Below, in pieces: positions 45,143 through 55,221 of a DNA stretch of 64,000 bases. Every line of letters starts with the position of its first letter. Within the stretch, counting starts at the first letter, position 1. The translations under genes were made by a program, and so were the position numbers. This stretch comes from an uncultured Flavobacteriaceae bacterium (GTDB taxonomy: Bacteria > Bacteroidota > Bacteroidia > Flavobacteriales > Flavobacteriaceae): contig CANMRV010000003.1 in the NCBI GenBank assembly GCA_947500435.1, forward strand, positions 603,271-667,270, written 5' to 3'. The notes under the pieces are model-generated. The model searched no databases. It was not told the DNA's origin and worked only from the letters and a program-made list of their open reading frames with translations.

Positions 45143-45607
45143 GTGAAGAAAGAGTTCAATTTGGTGGATTTTGAAAAGTCTATTGGTCCGTGGCTCGGAA
45201 AGACCGTTAAGATTGTGGATTACTATCTTCAAGAGGCTTTTCAGAATGCGGGACTGGATTTGACCAAGGAACAAATGATAGTTCTAAAGAAGCTTCATGA
45301 AAAGGATGGACTCAATCAAAATGAACTTGCTTTTTTAACCTATCGTGATAAATCTTCCCTTGCTAGATTACTAGCAAAGATGGAATCAAAAAAATATGTG
45401 GTTAGAAAGCAAAGTACTGAGGATAAGAGAAGTAATGAAGTTTTTTTAACCGAAGAAGGGCGAGAGATATTTAAAAAAACACGACCAGTAATTAAATCTA
45501 TTATGGATGTTATGGAGCAAGATGTCTCAGAGGAAGAAAAGCAACAAATTATAGGAATATTAAAGAAAGTTCAATTTAGTTTTACTGCAAAAACGGCATC
45601 ATTATAA
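45143..45607 (+). CDS. MarR-family transcriptional regulator
   Basis: 154 residues from a GTG start. Winged HTH: KLHEKDGLNQNELAFLTYRD with DKSSLARLLAKMESKKYVVR and the wing KQSTEDKRSNEVFLTEEG. First gene of an operon with an RND efflux pump (8 bp to the next gene). It presumably represses this operon until an inducer binds. Confidence 0.92.
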   Translation: MKKEFNLVDFEKSIGPWLGKTVKIVDYYLQEAFQNAGLDLTKEQMIVLKKLHEKDGLNQNELAFLTYRDKSSLARLLAKMESKKYVVRKQSTEDKRSNEVFLTEEGREIFKKTRPVIKSIMDVMEQDVSEEEKQQIIGILKKVQFSFTAKTASL

Positions 45608-45615
45608 CCAACATT

Positions 45616-46746
45616 ATGAGAAAAATTATATTATCTGTTTTAGGTCTTCTGCTCATAGTAGGAGCAATTTTTGGCGCCAAGATGATTGTTGACAGCAAGA
45701 AAAGTTTTAAGCCTAGGGCCCAGAAAGTTGTAAAGACTGTTTTCACCGAAGTTGTTGAAAATGGTACGGTACCGATTGTAGTTCCGGCAAACGGAAATTT
45801 GGCGGCAAAAAATCGGGTTGAACTGTTTTCCGAAGTACAAGGGGTTTTCAGAAAAGGTAGCCAACTTTTTAAAACAGGTGAGAAGTATAGAAAAGGAGAG
45901 ACTATTATTCGAATTGATGCAGCTGAATATGCAGCAAGTGTACAATCTGCTAAGAGTAATTTGTACAATCAGTTGACGTCTATTATGCCTGATTTGAGGT
46001 TGGATTATCCTGAATTTTTCCCGAAGTGGCAAACCTATCTTGATGGTTTTGATATGGCAAAGGTAACCCCGCCCTTACCGGAGATGAATTCTGAAAAAGA
46101 GAAGTTCTTCATAAGTGGGCGCGGAATTCTTACTAGTTTTTACAATGTCAAAAATTTGGAACAGCGACTTTCTAAATACCGTATTGTAGCCCCTTTTAGT
46201 GGCGTACTCACGGAGACATTGGTAACTGAAGGTACGCTTGTGCGTTCCGGTCAAAAATTAGGGGAGTTTATAAATACAGATGTTTATGAACTAGAAGTAG
46301 CGGTAAGCAAAACGTTCAGTGATTTGCTTAAAGTAGGTGAAAATGTAGAGCTGACAACACTGGACAAATCGAAAAAGTACACCGGAAAAGTTTCAAGAAT
46401 CAACGGAAGGGTGGACCAAGCTTCCCAAACCATCAAAGCTTTTATAGAAGTAAGGAATAGTGAACTGAGAGAGGGAATGTACTTGGAGGCCAATTTAGAT
46501 GCCAAACAAGAAATTGACGCTATCGAAGTCGACAGGAATTTGTTACTAGAGGGAGATCAAATATTTATCGTACGCGATACCATCCTTGATTTAATAGATG
46601 TTAATCCGGTTTATTTCTCCGATAAAAAAGTTATCCTCAAAGATGTGCCGAATGGAACCGTGATTATGTCAAAACCTTTATTAGGAGCCTACACGGGCAT
46701 GGCAGTTAAGGTTTATGAAGAGAAGAAAACCAATACCGAGGGATAA
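45616..46746 (+). CDS. RND efflux periplasmic adaptor (HlyD/MFP family)
   Basis: 376 residues. N-terminal anchor (IILSVLGLLLIVGAIFGAKM), a biotinyl-lipoyl-like half (NGNLAAKNRVELFSEVQGVF), a helical hairpin, and the partner half (YRIVAPFSGVLTETLVTEG), followed by a beta-barrel. Connects the inner-membrane pump to the outer-membrane channel. Its stop overlaps the next gene by one base (TAATG), showing tight translational coupling. Confidence 0.93.
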   Translation: MRKIILSVLGLLLIVGAIFGAKMIVDSKKSFKPRAQKVVKTVFTEVVENGTVPIVVPANGNLAAKNRVELFSEVQGVFRKGSQLFKTGEKYRKGETIIRIDAAEYAASVQSAKSNLYNQLTSIMPDLRLDYPEFFPKWQTYLDGFDMAKVTPPLPEMNSEKEKFFISGRGILTSFYNVKNLEQRLSKYRIVAPFSGVLTETLVTEGTLVRSGQKLGEFINTDVYELEVAVSKTFSDLLKVGENVELTTLDKSKKYTGKVSRINGRVDQASQTIKAFIEVRNSELREGMYLEANLDAKQEIDAIEVDRNLLLEGDQIFIVRDTILDLIDVNPVYFSDKKVILKDVPNGTVIMSKPLLGAYTGMAVKVYEEKKTNTEG

Positions 46747-49700
46747 TGAGAAAGCTAATAGAATATTTTATCAGATATCATGTCGCCGTTAATGTAATCA
46801 TTATAGCCTTTGCTATTTTCGGTATTGTTGGTGCCACATCATTGAAATCATCCTTTTTTCCACTCACTGATTCTAAGAATATTCTAATCAGTATTGTTTA
46901 CCCGGGAGCTTCTCCGCAGGAAGTAGAGGAAGGTATCGTACTCAAAATTGAAGATAATTTAAAGGGATTACAGGGTGTAGATCGTGTTACTTCAACATCC
47001 CGCGAAAATAGTGGTAGTATCAATGTTGAAATAGAGAAAGGCAGGGATATCGATTTCATGCTTCTTGAGGTTAAGAACGCTGTCGATCGTGTGCCTACAT
47101 TCCCTACAGGTATGGAACCTTTGGTGGTATCTAAGTTGGAAGTAGTCCGTCAAACTATAAGTTTTGCTATAAGTGGCGAGAACATCCCTTTGGTAACCTT
47201 AAAACAAATTGGGAGGCAAATTGAAAATGACATTCGCGCAATTGAAGGAATATCTCAAATAGAAATTAGCGGATATCCTGAAGAGGAAATAGAAATAGCG
47301 GTTAACGAAAATAATCTATTGGCCTATGAAATGTCTTTCGCGGAAGTTGCCCAGGCAGTAGGTAATGCCAACATTTTAGTTACAGGTGGAAATATCAAGA
47401 CAAGTGCCGAGGAATATTTAATTCGTGCTAATAATCGTTCTTATTATGGCGATGAACTTTCGAATATTATCATTCGAACGAATGCAGCTGGTCAGACAGT
47501 TCGTTTAAAAGATGTAGCCACCATTCGTGACCGTTTTTCAGAAACACCCAATGCTTCATATTTCAATGGGGATATTGCTGTAAATACAACTATCACCAGT
47601 ACAAATACCGAGGATTTGATTGGCGCTGCGGATAAAGTAAAGCTATACCTAGAGGATTTCAATCAGAAATATGACAATGTGCAGGTCAATGTGGTTAGTG
47701 ACCTTTCGGAAACTTTAAATGGTAGAACGGAGCTTCTGATAACCAACGCATGGCAAGGAATGATGCTGGTTTTGATTTTTTTATCTCTTTTCTTGAATAC
47801 AAGATTGGCGTTTTGGGTGGCTTTTGGACTTCCTATTGCTTTCTTGGGGATGTTTGTTTTCGCGGGATTTTTTGATGTAACCATTAACGTACTTTCACTC
47901 TTCGGAATGATTATCGTTATTGGAATTTTGGTCGATGACGGAATTGTTATTGCTGAAAACATATACCAGCATTATGAAAAAGGAAAGTCACCTTACAGAG
48001 CTGCTGTAGAGGGCACACTTGAAGTTTTGCCTCCAATTATCTCGGCAATTATTACTACGATTTTGGCATTCTCCATTTTCTTGTTTTTAGATAGCCGAAT
48101 TGGTGATTTCTTTGGTGAAGTAGCAGTGGTCGTTATGCTGACCTTAATAGTTTCTTTAGTTGAGGCCCTAATTATATTACCGGCTCACTTGGCACATTCA
48201 AAAGCCTTGCAACCTGTTGACGATTCTAAGAAAGAAGGTGTGGCAAAGGCCTTTTCGAAGCTTAGGGTTATCAACAAATGGGGGGATAATTTCATGGCTT
48301 GGATGCGGGATAACCTATACAGTCCTGTGTTTAAATTCGCATTGAAATATAAGTTATTGGCCTTCGGAATATTTGCGATGGCTTTGATTTTATCATTAGG
48401 TTCAGTCGGAGGGGGAATAATTCGGACATCCTTTTTTCCCCGAATTGCAAGTGATCGTGCACAAATTACACTTTCAATGCCCAATGGGACGAATGAGAAA
48501 GTCACAGATTCTATCATTAGCATGATCGAAGAGAAAGCTGAAATTGTTAATCAAGAATTGACGGAGAAATATTTGAAAGGAACAGATAAAGTCCTTTTTG
48601 AAAATGTTATCAAAGGGTTAGGTCCTGGTTCTTCTGCGGCGACACTTACAATTAATATGCTTCCGGGCGAGGAAAGGCCTAATGAAATTCGTGCAGATGT
48701 AGTAACGAGTAGATTGGAAGAGTTGGTTGGTCCGGTAATTGGCGTCGAAAGCTTGGTTTATGGTTCTGGTGGTAATTTTGGTGGTTCCCCGGTTTCTGTA
48801 TCCCTCTTAGGGAATGATATTGCCCAATTGAAGGCCGCAAAGAAAGAATTAAAAACCGCCTTATTGAACAATTCACTTTTAAAAGATGTTGAGGACAATG
48901 ACCCTGCGGGTATTAAGGAGATCCGCCTAAAACTAAAAGAGAATGCTTATTTGTTGGGACTTGACCTAAGAACCATTATGACCCAAGTAAGGGCCGGATT
49001 CTTTGGTTCTCAAGCGCAACGCTTTCAAAGAGGCCAAGATGAAATTCGGGTATGGGTACGTTACGATCGTGAAAACCGCTCGTCAATAACTGATTTGGAT
49101 GAAATGCGAATCGTTACCCCAAGTGGGTCAAGAATACCTCTAAAAGAAATTGCAGAATACACGATAGAACGAGGCGATGTGGCTATCAATCGTTTGGAGG
49201 GTAGAAGGGAAATTCAAATCTCTGCGGATATGAAAAATCCGAAGGATAGCCCTACGGATGTCATGACCGAGATAGAGAATGTGATTATGCCTGAAATACA
49301 GTCTAAATATCCTACGGTAACCGCTTCCTATGAGGGCCAAAATAGGGAATTGGGGAAACTTACAGGGTCTTTAAAGGTTGTAGGACTATCGGTTCTGGCA
49401 CTAATATATATGACCATTGCCTTTACTTTTAGAAGCTTTAGTCAACCCTTGATGTTGATTTTGTTAATACCGTTTAGTATGACGGCGGTTATTTGGGGGC
49501 ACTGGATACATGACTTTCCGTTGAATATCTTATCCCTGCTAGGTATTATCGCATTGATTGGTATTATGGTCAACGACGGTTTGGTACTAATAGGTAAGTT
49601 CAATACGAATTTACGAGAAGGAATGACTTTCGATGATGCCATATATCAAGCAGGTCGTTCAAGATTCAGGGCAATCTTTCTAACATCGATTACTACCATC

Positions 49701-50009
49701 GCCGGTTTGACACCTCTGATCTTCGAAACGAGCCGACAAGCGCAATTTCTAATTCCTATGGCAATTTCAATTGCCTATGGTATCGGTTTTGCAACGGTTT
49801 TGACGCTGATAATGTTACCCTTGTTTTTATCCTTTAGTAATAAGTTAAAAGCGAAAACAGGCTTACTCACCACCGGAACTAACGTTTCCAAAGAAGAAGT
49901 GGAACGGGCGATTATCGAGCAAAAAGAAGGGATACACTTAGAGGGCGAAATGGTACAATCTATAGGTGATGTTCGTAAAGAAATTCAAGAAACCACAACA
50001 GTTGAATAA
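46746..50009 (+). CDS. RND-family efflux transporter, inner-membrane pump
   Basis: 1087 residues with 12 membrane helices in two repeats and two large periplasmic loops. Helix 4 carries the proton-relay pair in GILVDDGIVIAENIY; the second repeat has GIMVNDGLVLIGKFN. It resembles AcrB/MexB-type and multidrug RND pumps (opening YHVAVNVIIIAFAIFGIVGA). The substrate cannot be told from sequence. With MFP and TolC genes on both sides it forms a complete tripartite pump. Confidence 0.95.
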   Translation: MRKLIEYFIRYHVAVNVIIIAFAIFGIVGATSLKSSFFPLTDSKNILISIVYPGASPQEVEEGIVLKIEDNLKGLQGVDRVTSTSRENSGSINVEIEKGRDIDFMLLEVKNAVDRVPTFPTGMEPLVVSKLEVVRQTISFAISGENIPLVTLKQIGRQIENDIRAIEGISQIEISGYPEEEIEIAVNENNLLAYEMSFAEVAQAVGNANILVTGGNIKTSAEEYLIRANNRSYYGDELSNIIIRTNAAGQTVRLKDVATIRDRFSETPNASYFNGDIAVNTTITSTNTEDLIGAADKVKLYLEDFNQKYDNVQVNVVSDLSETLNGRTELLITNAWQGMMLVLIFLSLFLNTRLAFWVAFGLPIAFLGMFVFAGFFDVTINVLSLFGMIIVIGILVDDGIVIAENIYQHYEKGKSPYRAAVEGTLEVLPPIISAIITTILAFSIFLFLDSRIGDFFGEVAVVVMLTLIVSLVEALIILPAHLAHSKALQPVDDSKKEGVAKAFSKLRVINKWGDNFMAWMRDNLYSPVFKFALKYKLLAFGIFAMALILSLGSVGGGIIRTSFFPRIASDRAQITLSMPNGTNEKVTDSIISMIEEKAEIVNQELTEKYLKGTDKVLFENVIKGLGPGSSAATLTINMLPGEERPNEIRADVVTSRLEELVGPVIGVESLVYGSGGNFGGSPVSVSLLGNDIAQLKAAKKELKTALLNNSLLKDVEDNDPAGIKEIRLKLKENAYLLGLDLRTIMTQVRAGFFGSQAQRFQRGQDEIRVWVRYDRENRSSITDLDEMRIVTPSGSRIPLKEIAEYTIERGDVAINRLEGRREIQISADMKNPKDSPTDVMTEIENVIMPEIQSKYPTVTASYEGQNRELGKLTGSLKVVGLSVLALIYMTIAFTFRSFSQPLMLILLIPFSMTAVIWGHWIHDFPLNILSLLGIIALIGIMVNDGLVLIGKFNTNLREGMTFDDAIYQAGRSRFRAIFLTSITTIAGLTPLIFETSRQAQFLIPMAISIAYGIGFATVLTLIMLPLFLSFSNKLKAKTGLLTTGTNVSKEEVERAIIEQKEGIHLEGEMVQSIGDVRKEIQETTTVE

Positions 50010-50040
50010 GAAACCCTCAAGAATTAGAAGGTATATCATA

Positions 50041-51390
50041 ATGAAAAGAAGATACTTAAGCGCTATAATTTTTCTAGTAACAATGACAACCGTTTTTTCC
50101 CAGGAAAAAGTGCTTTCAAAAGAAGATGCTGTTAATTTAGCATTAGAGAATAATTTCGGAATCAAAGTAGCCAAGAATCAGGTTGAGATTGCCGGTAATA
50201 ATAAGAGTATTTTAAATTCTGGATATCTTCCTACTTTAACAAATTCAACTACGGCCAATTATAATCGTGATGATTCGGTTATCGAATTTCCAGGGGTATT
50301 CAGTGATGATGGAAGTCCACGGCCAGATGTAGAAATTTATAAGGCAGAAGCCCAAAGGTATAATTCAACCTTGAACGCTAATTATACGCTCTTTGATGGA
50401 ATGGGTCGCTTCTATAATTACAAGCGGTTAAAAGAACAATACCAGCTTAGCGAATTACAAGCACGTGAAACTATTGAAAATACAATGCTTCAATTGTTTA
50501 GCGTATACTTTGAGGTAGCGCGTCTTTCGGAAAATGAGAATGTATTAGTGCAAGCACTTGAAATATCAACACGGCGAATCAAACGAGCCGAGTACGCCTT
50601 TGAATACGGTCAGAGCACGAAGCTTGATATTTTGAATGCACAGGTTGATGTCACAAACGATAGTATTAACTTATTGAATACACGACAACAACTTGCAAAT
50701 ACAAAACGCGATTTGAACGTTGTTTTAAATCAAAACTTAAATGAGAAATTCCAAGTTGATACTTTAGTGAGTTTCATTCCTCGGTTAAAATTGGATGAAC
50801 TTGTTTCTCAATCCAATTTGAACAACGTAGCCTTGTTACAGACAGAAAAGAATTTAGCCATAAATGCATATGACATCAAAGTAAATAAAGCAGGATACTT
50901 GCCCACAATTGGTCTAAATGGCGCCTACGGATGGAATTTAAACCAAAGTGCTGCATCTGCTTTCTTTCCAGGTACAAATAACACAACATGGAATTTTGGA
51001 CTGGGCGCCAGCTTATCATGGAATTTATTCGATGGTGGCGGAACTACAGTGAGAGTTAAAAACGCAAAAATTGCCTACGAAAATCAGGAGCTCTTGAAAC
51101 AGCAGGTGGAGTTGGAAGTTAATCGAGACATACAAAATGCCCTGGCGATTTATGAAAATCGGTTGAACATTTTTAACATTCAAGAACAGAATGTATTGAC
51201 AAATCAAAATAATTTTGAACGATCAAAAGAGCAGTTTCAGTTGGGTAGGATCACCTCGATTGAATTCCGGCAAGCTCAAATCAATTTGTTGAACGCCCAA
51301 ACCAACAAAAATTTAGCGAAGTACGATGCTAAATTGGCTGAGTTACAGTTATTACAATTAACGGGGCAATTGTTGAATATAGAATTCTAA
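50041..51390 (+). CDS. TolC-like outer-membrane efflux channel
   Basis: 449 residues from ATG 50041, which starts the signal peptide (YLSAIIFLVTMTTVFSQE). Two repeats of the outer-membrane efflux protein family: KEDAVNLALENNFGIKVAKN and GYLPTLTNSTTANYN, later GYLPTIGLNGAYGWN and LSWNLFDGGGTTVRVKNAK. The open frame extends back to 49966 into the pump gene, but this would place a basic stretch before the signal peptide, so the later start is chosen. Confidence 0.93.
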   Translation: MKRRYLSAIIFLVTMTTVFSQEKVLSKEDAVNLALENNFGIKVAKNQVEIAGNNKSILNSGYLPTLTNSTTANYNRDDSVIEFPGVFSDDGSPRPDVEIYKAEAQRYNSTLNANYTLFDGMGRFYNYKRLKEQYQLSELQARETIENTMLQLFSVYFEVARLSENENVLVQALEISTRRIKRAEYAFEYGQSTKLDILNAQVDVTNDSINLLNTRQQLANTKRDLNVVLNQNLNEKFQVDTLVSFIPRLKLDELVSQSNLNNVALLQTEKNLAINAYDIKVNKAGYLPTIGLNGAYGWNLNQSAASAFFPGTNNTTWNFGLGASLSWNLFDGGGTTVRVKNAKIAYENQELLKQQVELEVNRDIQNALAIYENRLNIFNIQEQNVLTNQNNFERSKEQFQLGRITSIEFRQAQINLLNAQTNKNLAKYDAKLAELQLLQLTGQLLNIEF

Positions 51391-51428
51391 TTTAGAATTA
51401 TTTCAGCTGAAGATTATATAAGACAGGA

Positions 51429-52100
51429 ATGTATAAAGACAAAGAACTAAAAGAGCTTTTGGAATTGGTAGATGGGCACGAATCACTGACCTTTCAATCT
51501 CAATTGTATTTACACGATGAACTGAATGCTAGAGGCCTCAACAATGAGGGCTCTGCTTTAGATAGTACAATTGCCAAGACATCTGCTGATATCGATAACT
51601 TTCATTTCTTAAAAGATTTAGGGTTTAAATTAGAAGATGTTGGGAACTCATTTATAATAACAAGAACCACAAATGCTATCTTAACTGATTTATCAGCTAT
51701 GATTTTAGGATTGTTGCTTTCATTGTATGGTTTTGTTAAGCTTTTATCCATAACTGTATTTGCCCCGGAAAGTGAAGGTGATTTTTCCTTAAATAGCGTG
51801 ATGATGATCGTGATTTATGGTGTTATGATATTGATAGGGATTAGGTTTCTGAATGGGGTAAAACGTTTTTTTGATTTCCTGGGGTTTGAACTTTCAAAGA
51901 CTGAGAAGCAAATTACCTTGAAAAAAAGATTTGACCTTAAACTAGAAAAACGTTTGGTGGAAGCATCTTCTTTACAATTGGACACATACAAAGGAAGAAT
52001 GGCCTTGAAGCTAAACGGCCATGAATTACTAGATTCAAACGTCAATGATATCATTCAAAAAATGACAATTGAATCTCTATATAATAAACTAAGAAGTTAA
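51429..52100 (+). CDS. Uncharacterised protein with two membrane helices
   Basis: 223 residues. A soluble N-terminal region with a YLHDELNARGL segment, two hydrophobic helices (about 91-113 and 124-143), and a charged C-terminal region. Not recognised. It follows the TolC gene by 38 bp on the same strand and might be the last gene of the efflux operon. Confidence 0.65.
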   Translation: MYKDKELKELLELVDGHESLTFQSQLYLHDELNARGLNNEGSALDSTIAKTSADIDNFHFLKDLGFKLEDVGNSFIITRTTNAILTDLSAMILGLLLSLYGFVKLLSITVFAPESEGDFSLNSVMMIVIYGVMILIGIRFLNGVKRFFDFLGFELSKTEKQITLKKRFDLKLEKRLVEASSLQLDTYKGRMALKLNGHELLDSNVNDIIQKMTIESLYNKLRS

Positions 52101-52141
52101 GATTTATAGTTTAGTTTGAACCAGTTTAATTAAAATTCAAA

Positions 52142-53164
52142 ATGACAACGCTTGGAGTAGGTATTGTTGGAACCGGTTCTATTGCAAAGACCTTTGCAAA
52201 GTGTATTTCGGAATTAAAGGGTGTTAATTTGGTTTCGATGTATACGAAATCTACCCAGCGTGTTGCTGAAGTGGAGAAACAGTTTGGAGTTCCTGCTTTT
52301 GCAGAGATGTCAGTTTTTCTAGATAATCCTGAAATACATCTGATATGTGTTTGCAATGAAAGTGGAAATCACGGAGAAACTATAAGGCAATCCGCCATGG
52401 CCAGCAAACATGTTCTTTGTGAAAAGCCATTGGAAGTTACTCCCGAAAAAGTTGATGAGGCAATTGAAATTTGCAAAACTAAAAATGTCATTTTAGGCTG
52501 CGTATTCCAGAATCGTTGTACTACCGATTATCAGGTCTTGCTTAAAACTGTTAGAGAAGGAAAATTAGGAAAACTATTGATGGGCAATGCACATATCAAT
52601 TGGTATCGAAACAAAGACTACTATGCGCAAAGTGAGTGGCGAGGTACGAAACAATTTGATGGTGGAGCGGCCTTTATCAATCAGGGAATCCATACGATAG
52701 ATTTACTTCAGAATATTATGGGACCAGTTCAATCTGTTTTTGGAAATGTGCAAACGTTGGTACATAACATAGAAGGTGAGGATGTAGGGGCCGGAATTCT
52801 TCATTTTAAAAATGGTGCCATCGGAACTATTACTGCTGGAACTTCATTATATCCAGGTTATCCCGAACGTTTGGAAGTCTATGGCGAAAAAGGAAGTGTT
52901 TTAATGGAAGCTGGTAAAATCAAGCAATGGAATGTTAAAAACGTACCTGCTACTGAATTAGAGCCTAATAAAAGTTCTAATAGCGGTGCTTCTGACCCAA
53001 CTAGTATAGGTTATTTAAATCATAAAATGGTGATACAAGATATGATTAATGCCATTAGAGAAAATAGGTCTCCCATGGTTGATGGAGCAGAAGCTAGGAA
53101 GTCCGTTGAGGTCATAACTGCAATCTACCGTTCTTCAAGTGAAGGTAAAACAGTCTTCTTATAA
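52142..53164 (+). CDS. Gfo/Idh/MocA-family oxidoreductase
   Basis: 340 residues. N-terminal Rossmann domain with GIVGTGSIAKTFAKCI (residues about 7-22) and the diagnostic CEKPLEVTPEKVDEAI, where the lysine is catalytic. The C-terminal beta-sheet domain includes GGAAFINQGIHTIDLLQNIMG. Members oxidise or reduce sugars and inositols with NAD(P). The specific substrate is not readable. Confidence 0.93.
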   Translation: MTTLGVGIVGTGSIAKTFAKCISELKGVNLVSMYTKSTQRVAEVEKQFGVPAFAEMSVFLDNPEIHLICVCNESGNHGETIRQSAMASKHVLCEKPLEVTPEKVDEAIEICKTKNVILGCVFQNRCTTDYQVLLKTVREGKLGKLLMGNAHINWYRNKDYYAQSEWRGTKQFDGGAAFINQGIHTIDLLQNIMGPVQSVFGNVQTLVHNIEGEDVGAGILHFKNGAIGTITAGTSLYPGYPERLEVYGEKGSVLMEAGKIKQWNVKNVPATELEPNKSSNSGASDPTSIGYLNHKMVIQDMINAIRENRSPMVDGAEARKSVEVITAIYRSSSEGKTVFL

Positions 53165-53398
53165 TTTTGAACCTTGTACATCAGGTTTCTTCAAGAATAA
53201 GTAATATCCATTTACAAGAAGAATAGCGACATTCGTGATAATCACCGGAATGCTTGGCAGCATAAGGCCATAAGCAACAAAGAATGCACATCCTATAGAA
53301 TTTATGATTCTTAATTTGCGAATATCCTTGTAGAAAAATGATAGCAGCACAAACAGGCTAGCGAGGTAGCCTATAATTTCAGTTGGGTTTATTTCCAT
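53159..53398 (-). CDS. YgjV-like small membrane protein
   Basis: 79 residues, three hydrophobic helices with the segment IIGYLASLFVLLSFFYKDIR and INSIGCAFFVAYG, which resemble the YgjV inner-membrane family. It converges on the Gfo/Idh/MocA gene with 6 bp overlap. Function unknown. Confidence 0.65.
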   Translation of the reverse strand: MEINPTEIIGYLASLFVLLSFFYKDIRKLRIINSIGCAFFVAYGLMLPSIPVIITNVAILLVNGYYLFLKKPDVQGSKL

Positions 53399-53607
53399 GG
53401 TGTAAAGCTAAGCCGATAACATAAAACATCAAGAAAATAAGGGAAATAAAAAAACTTCAAATTTCTCTGAAACTTATTCTAGTAAGTTAAATCAAAGAAT
53501 CCATTAAAACGTTTCTGCTTGATGCCCATATGGTAAGATATTAGGCGAGCACAAGATTCCTTTCAAAAACAATGCAAAAAGATTAGTTTGTTGAATCCAC
53601 AATCGTA

Positions 53608-54495
53608 TTATTCGGTTCCTCTTTTTTCGTTCGCTTTGGCCAAGGAAACTAGGCCGCCCATAGCTCCCAAATTCATTGAATCCAAGGCAGAACTTGGTAC
53701 AATTACCATGGACCCTTTTTCTTTTAAACCTTCAAATAGCATATTCATCCCCCTTAAATGTAAGGCAACGGGGTTCTTCTTGTACTGTTCACTTGCTTCT
53801 GAGAATTTGTGTGCTATTTCCGTTTCGGCAGTCCCAAGAATTACTCGTGCCCTACGCTCTCTTTCGGCTTGAGCTTCCTTGCTCATGGCATCGGCCAAAC
53901 CCTGAGGGATAATTATATCCTTTATTCCAACGGTCTGACAAGTAATTCCCCATGGGTTTGTGTTATGGTCCAGTACTTTTTGTAAATCCTCCGCTATCTT
54001 ATCCCTTTCTTGAAGAATATCGGCCAGTTCATGTTTTCCGATAATATCTCTTAAGCCTGTCTGGGCAATATAAAAAATAGCAACCTCATACTCTTGTACT
54101 TCAAGGGCAGCTTTTTCAACATCCCAAACCGTCCAATATACAACAGCATCAACATTTACCGGAACGGTGTCTTTTGTTAAAGTCTGTTCAGCTTTAAAAT
54201 CAGTAACACGAACACGCTGGTCAATATATTTATCTATCTGGTCTAAAATAGGAATAATGAAAAATATTCCAGGACCCTTGAGACCTTGGAATTTCCCCAT
54301 CCTTAAAACAACGGCTTTTTCCCACTGATCCGCTATATGAATTGACCTAGCAATAAATAGTGAAATTAGTAATAGAAAAGCTAGTAGTTGCGGACCAATT
54401 AGATCAAAATAATAAAGTGCAACAGATATTGCGGATGTTGTAATCATTACCGTGGCAGATATGGGATTCCACATTTTTTTTGTAATTGCCTTCAT
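53608..54495 (-). CDS. Slipin / SPFH (stomatin-like) membrane protein
   Basis: 295 residues from ATG 54495. Hydrophobic N-terminal hairpin (SVALYYFDLIGPQLLAFLLL) then an SPFH/Band-7 domain: EKAVVLRMGKFQGLKGPGIF, VDAVVYWTVWDVEKAALEV, GITCQTVGIKDIIIPQ, AQAERERRARVI. Slipins form oligomeric membrane scaffolds. The start one base after the stop of the GntR gene (TAAGATG) shows one transcript. The longer frame to 54531 overlaps gntR and is rejected. Confidence 0.92.
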   Translation of the reverse strand: MKAITKKMWNPISATVMITTSAISVALYYFDLIGPQLLAFLLLISLFIARSIHIADQWEKAVVLRMGKFQGLKGPGIFFIIPILDQIDKYIDQRVRVTDFKAEQTLTKDTVPVNVDAVVYWTVWDVEKAALEVQEYEVAIFYIAQTGLRDIIGKHELADILQERDKIAEDLQKVLDHNTNPWGITCQTVGIKDIIIPQGLADAMSKEAQAERERRARVILGTAETEIAHKFSEASEQYKKNPVALHLRGMNMLFEGLKEKGSMVIVPSSALDSMNLGAMGGLVSLAKANEKRGTE

Positions 54496-54496
54496 C

Positions 54497-54865
54497 TTAT
54501 TTAAGTTTTTGAAGTTGATTAATAATATCATTTATCGAAAATCCATAGCTAAATGCAATGGAAGAAAATTCGTTGCATATTTCTTTTAATTTATTCTTCT
54601 TCTCTTTCTCCGAAATTTGAATCTTAATTTCATTAATGAATGTACCGGTACCCTGCTGAGTCTCTAAAACATTCTGAATTTCTAATTCCTTATAGGCCTT
54701 AGCAACTGTGTTTAGATTAACCTTTAAATCCACGGCTAATGACCTAACCGTTGGTAATTGTTCTCCTGTTTTCAAGTTTCCGAAGGCAATACCAAATTTA
54801 ATTTGATCAATAATTTGTCGATAAAATGGAGTGCCAGTTTTAGGGTCTAATCTAAAATCAATCAT
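54497..54865 (-). CDS. GntR-family regulator, YtrA subfamily
   Basis: 122 residues. N-terminal winged HTH (GTPFYRQIIDQIKFGIAFG, TVRSLAVDLKVNLNTVAKAY) and only a short C-terminal helical region, as in the YtrA subfamily. It controls its own operon with the slipin gene, as indicated by the perfect palindrome just upstream. YtrA-type regulators usually govern membrane-protein or transporter operons. Confidence 0.92.
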   Translation of the reverse strand: MIDFRLDPKTGTPFYRQIIDQIKFGIAFGNLKTGEQLPTVRSLAVDLKVNLNTVAKAYKELEIQNVLETQQGTGTFINEIKIQISEKEKKNKLKEICNEFSSIAFSYGFSINDIINQLQKLK

Positions 54866-54880
54866 TATGCTATAATATTA

Positions 54881-54902
54881 TTGTACTATATGAATAGTAC
54901 AA
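54881..54902. promoter_or_regulatory. YtrA-type GntR operator
   Basis: TTGTACTAT-ATGA-ATAGTACAA, perfect 9-bp arms. It fits the GTACTA-spacer-TAGTAC pattern known for YtrA-like GntR proteins and lies 16-37 bp upstream of the gntR start. Confidence 0.8.
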
Positions 54903-55143
54903 ACATACAATAAATTTTTTAATATCAAGATTATGGGTGTTAAGTTACCGGGGGCAGATACAGGTAAAGATGAGAATTCAAACCGACTTCCATCCACACA
55001 AAAAGAACTTCACGTCTTTGATAATAGTTGAATTGGAAGACTAAATAGTTTCAAATTTTGACGGGTCAAAAGAATCACTATTTCTAAATTATCTAAAGTT
55101 CAAGTAAAGGATTCTTCAACTTTATGCTCAATCTATGCTAAAC

Positions 55144-55177
55144 AAAAAAGCTTCAGAGAAATCTGAAGCTTTTTTTT
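55144..55177. terminator. Bidirectional terminator beside the tRNA-Met fragment
   Basis: AGCTTCAGA, GAAA loop, TCTGAAGCT flanked by A6 and T8. On the minus strand it directly follows the 3' end of the tRNA fragment and would be that tRNA's original terminator. The rest of 54903-55143 shows nothing further. Confidence 0.85.
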
Positions 55178-55179
55178 AG

Positions 55180-55221
55180 TAGCGGGGACTGGACTCGAAC
55201 CAGCGACCTTCGGGTTATGAG
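55180..55221 (-). other. 3' part of a tRNA-Met gene (attachment-site scar)
   Basis: Read on the minus strand: loop CTCATAA (anticodon CAT at 55219..55217), stem CCCGA, AGGTC, T arm GCTGG-TTCGAGT-CCAGT, acceptor CCCCGCT and discriminator A. Homology to a tRNA stops at the 5' edge of the anticodon loop: the next bases do not form the opposite stem and the whole 5' half is missing. Such a fragment next to a tyrosine recombinase is what site-specific integration into a tRNA gene leaves. The intact tRNA should be at the other end of the element, probably beyond the right edge. Confidence 0.8.
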
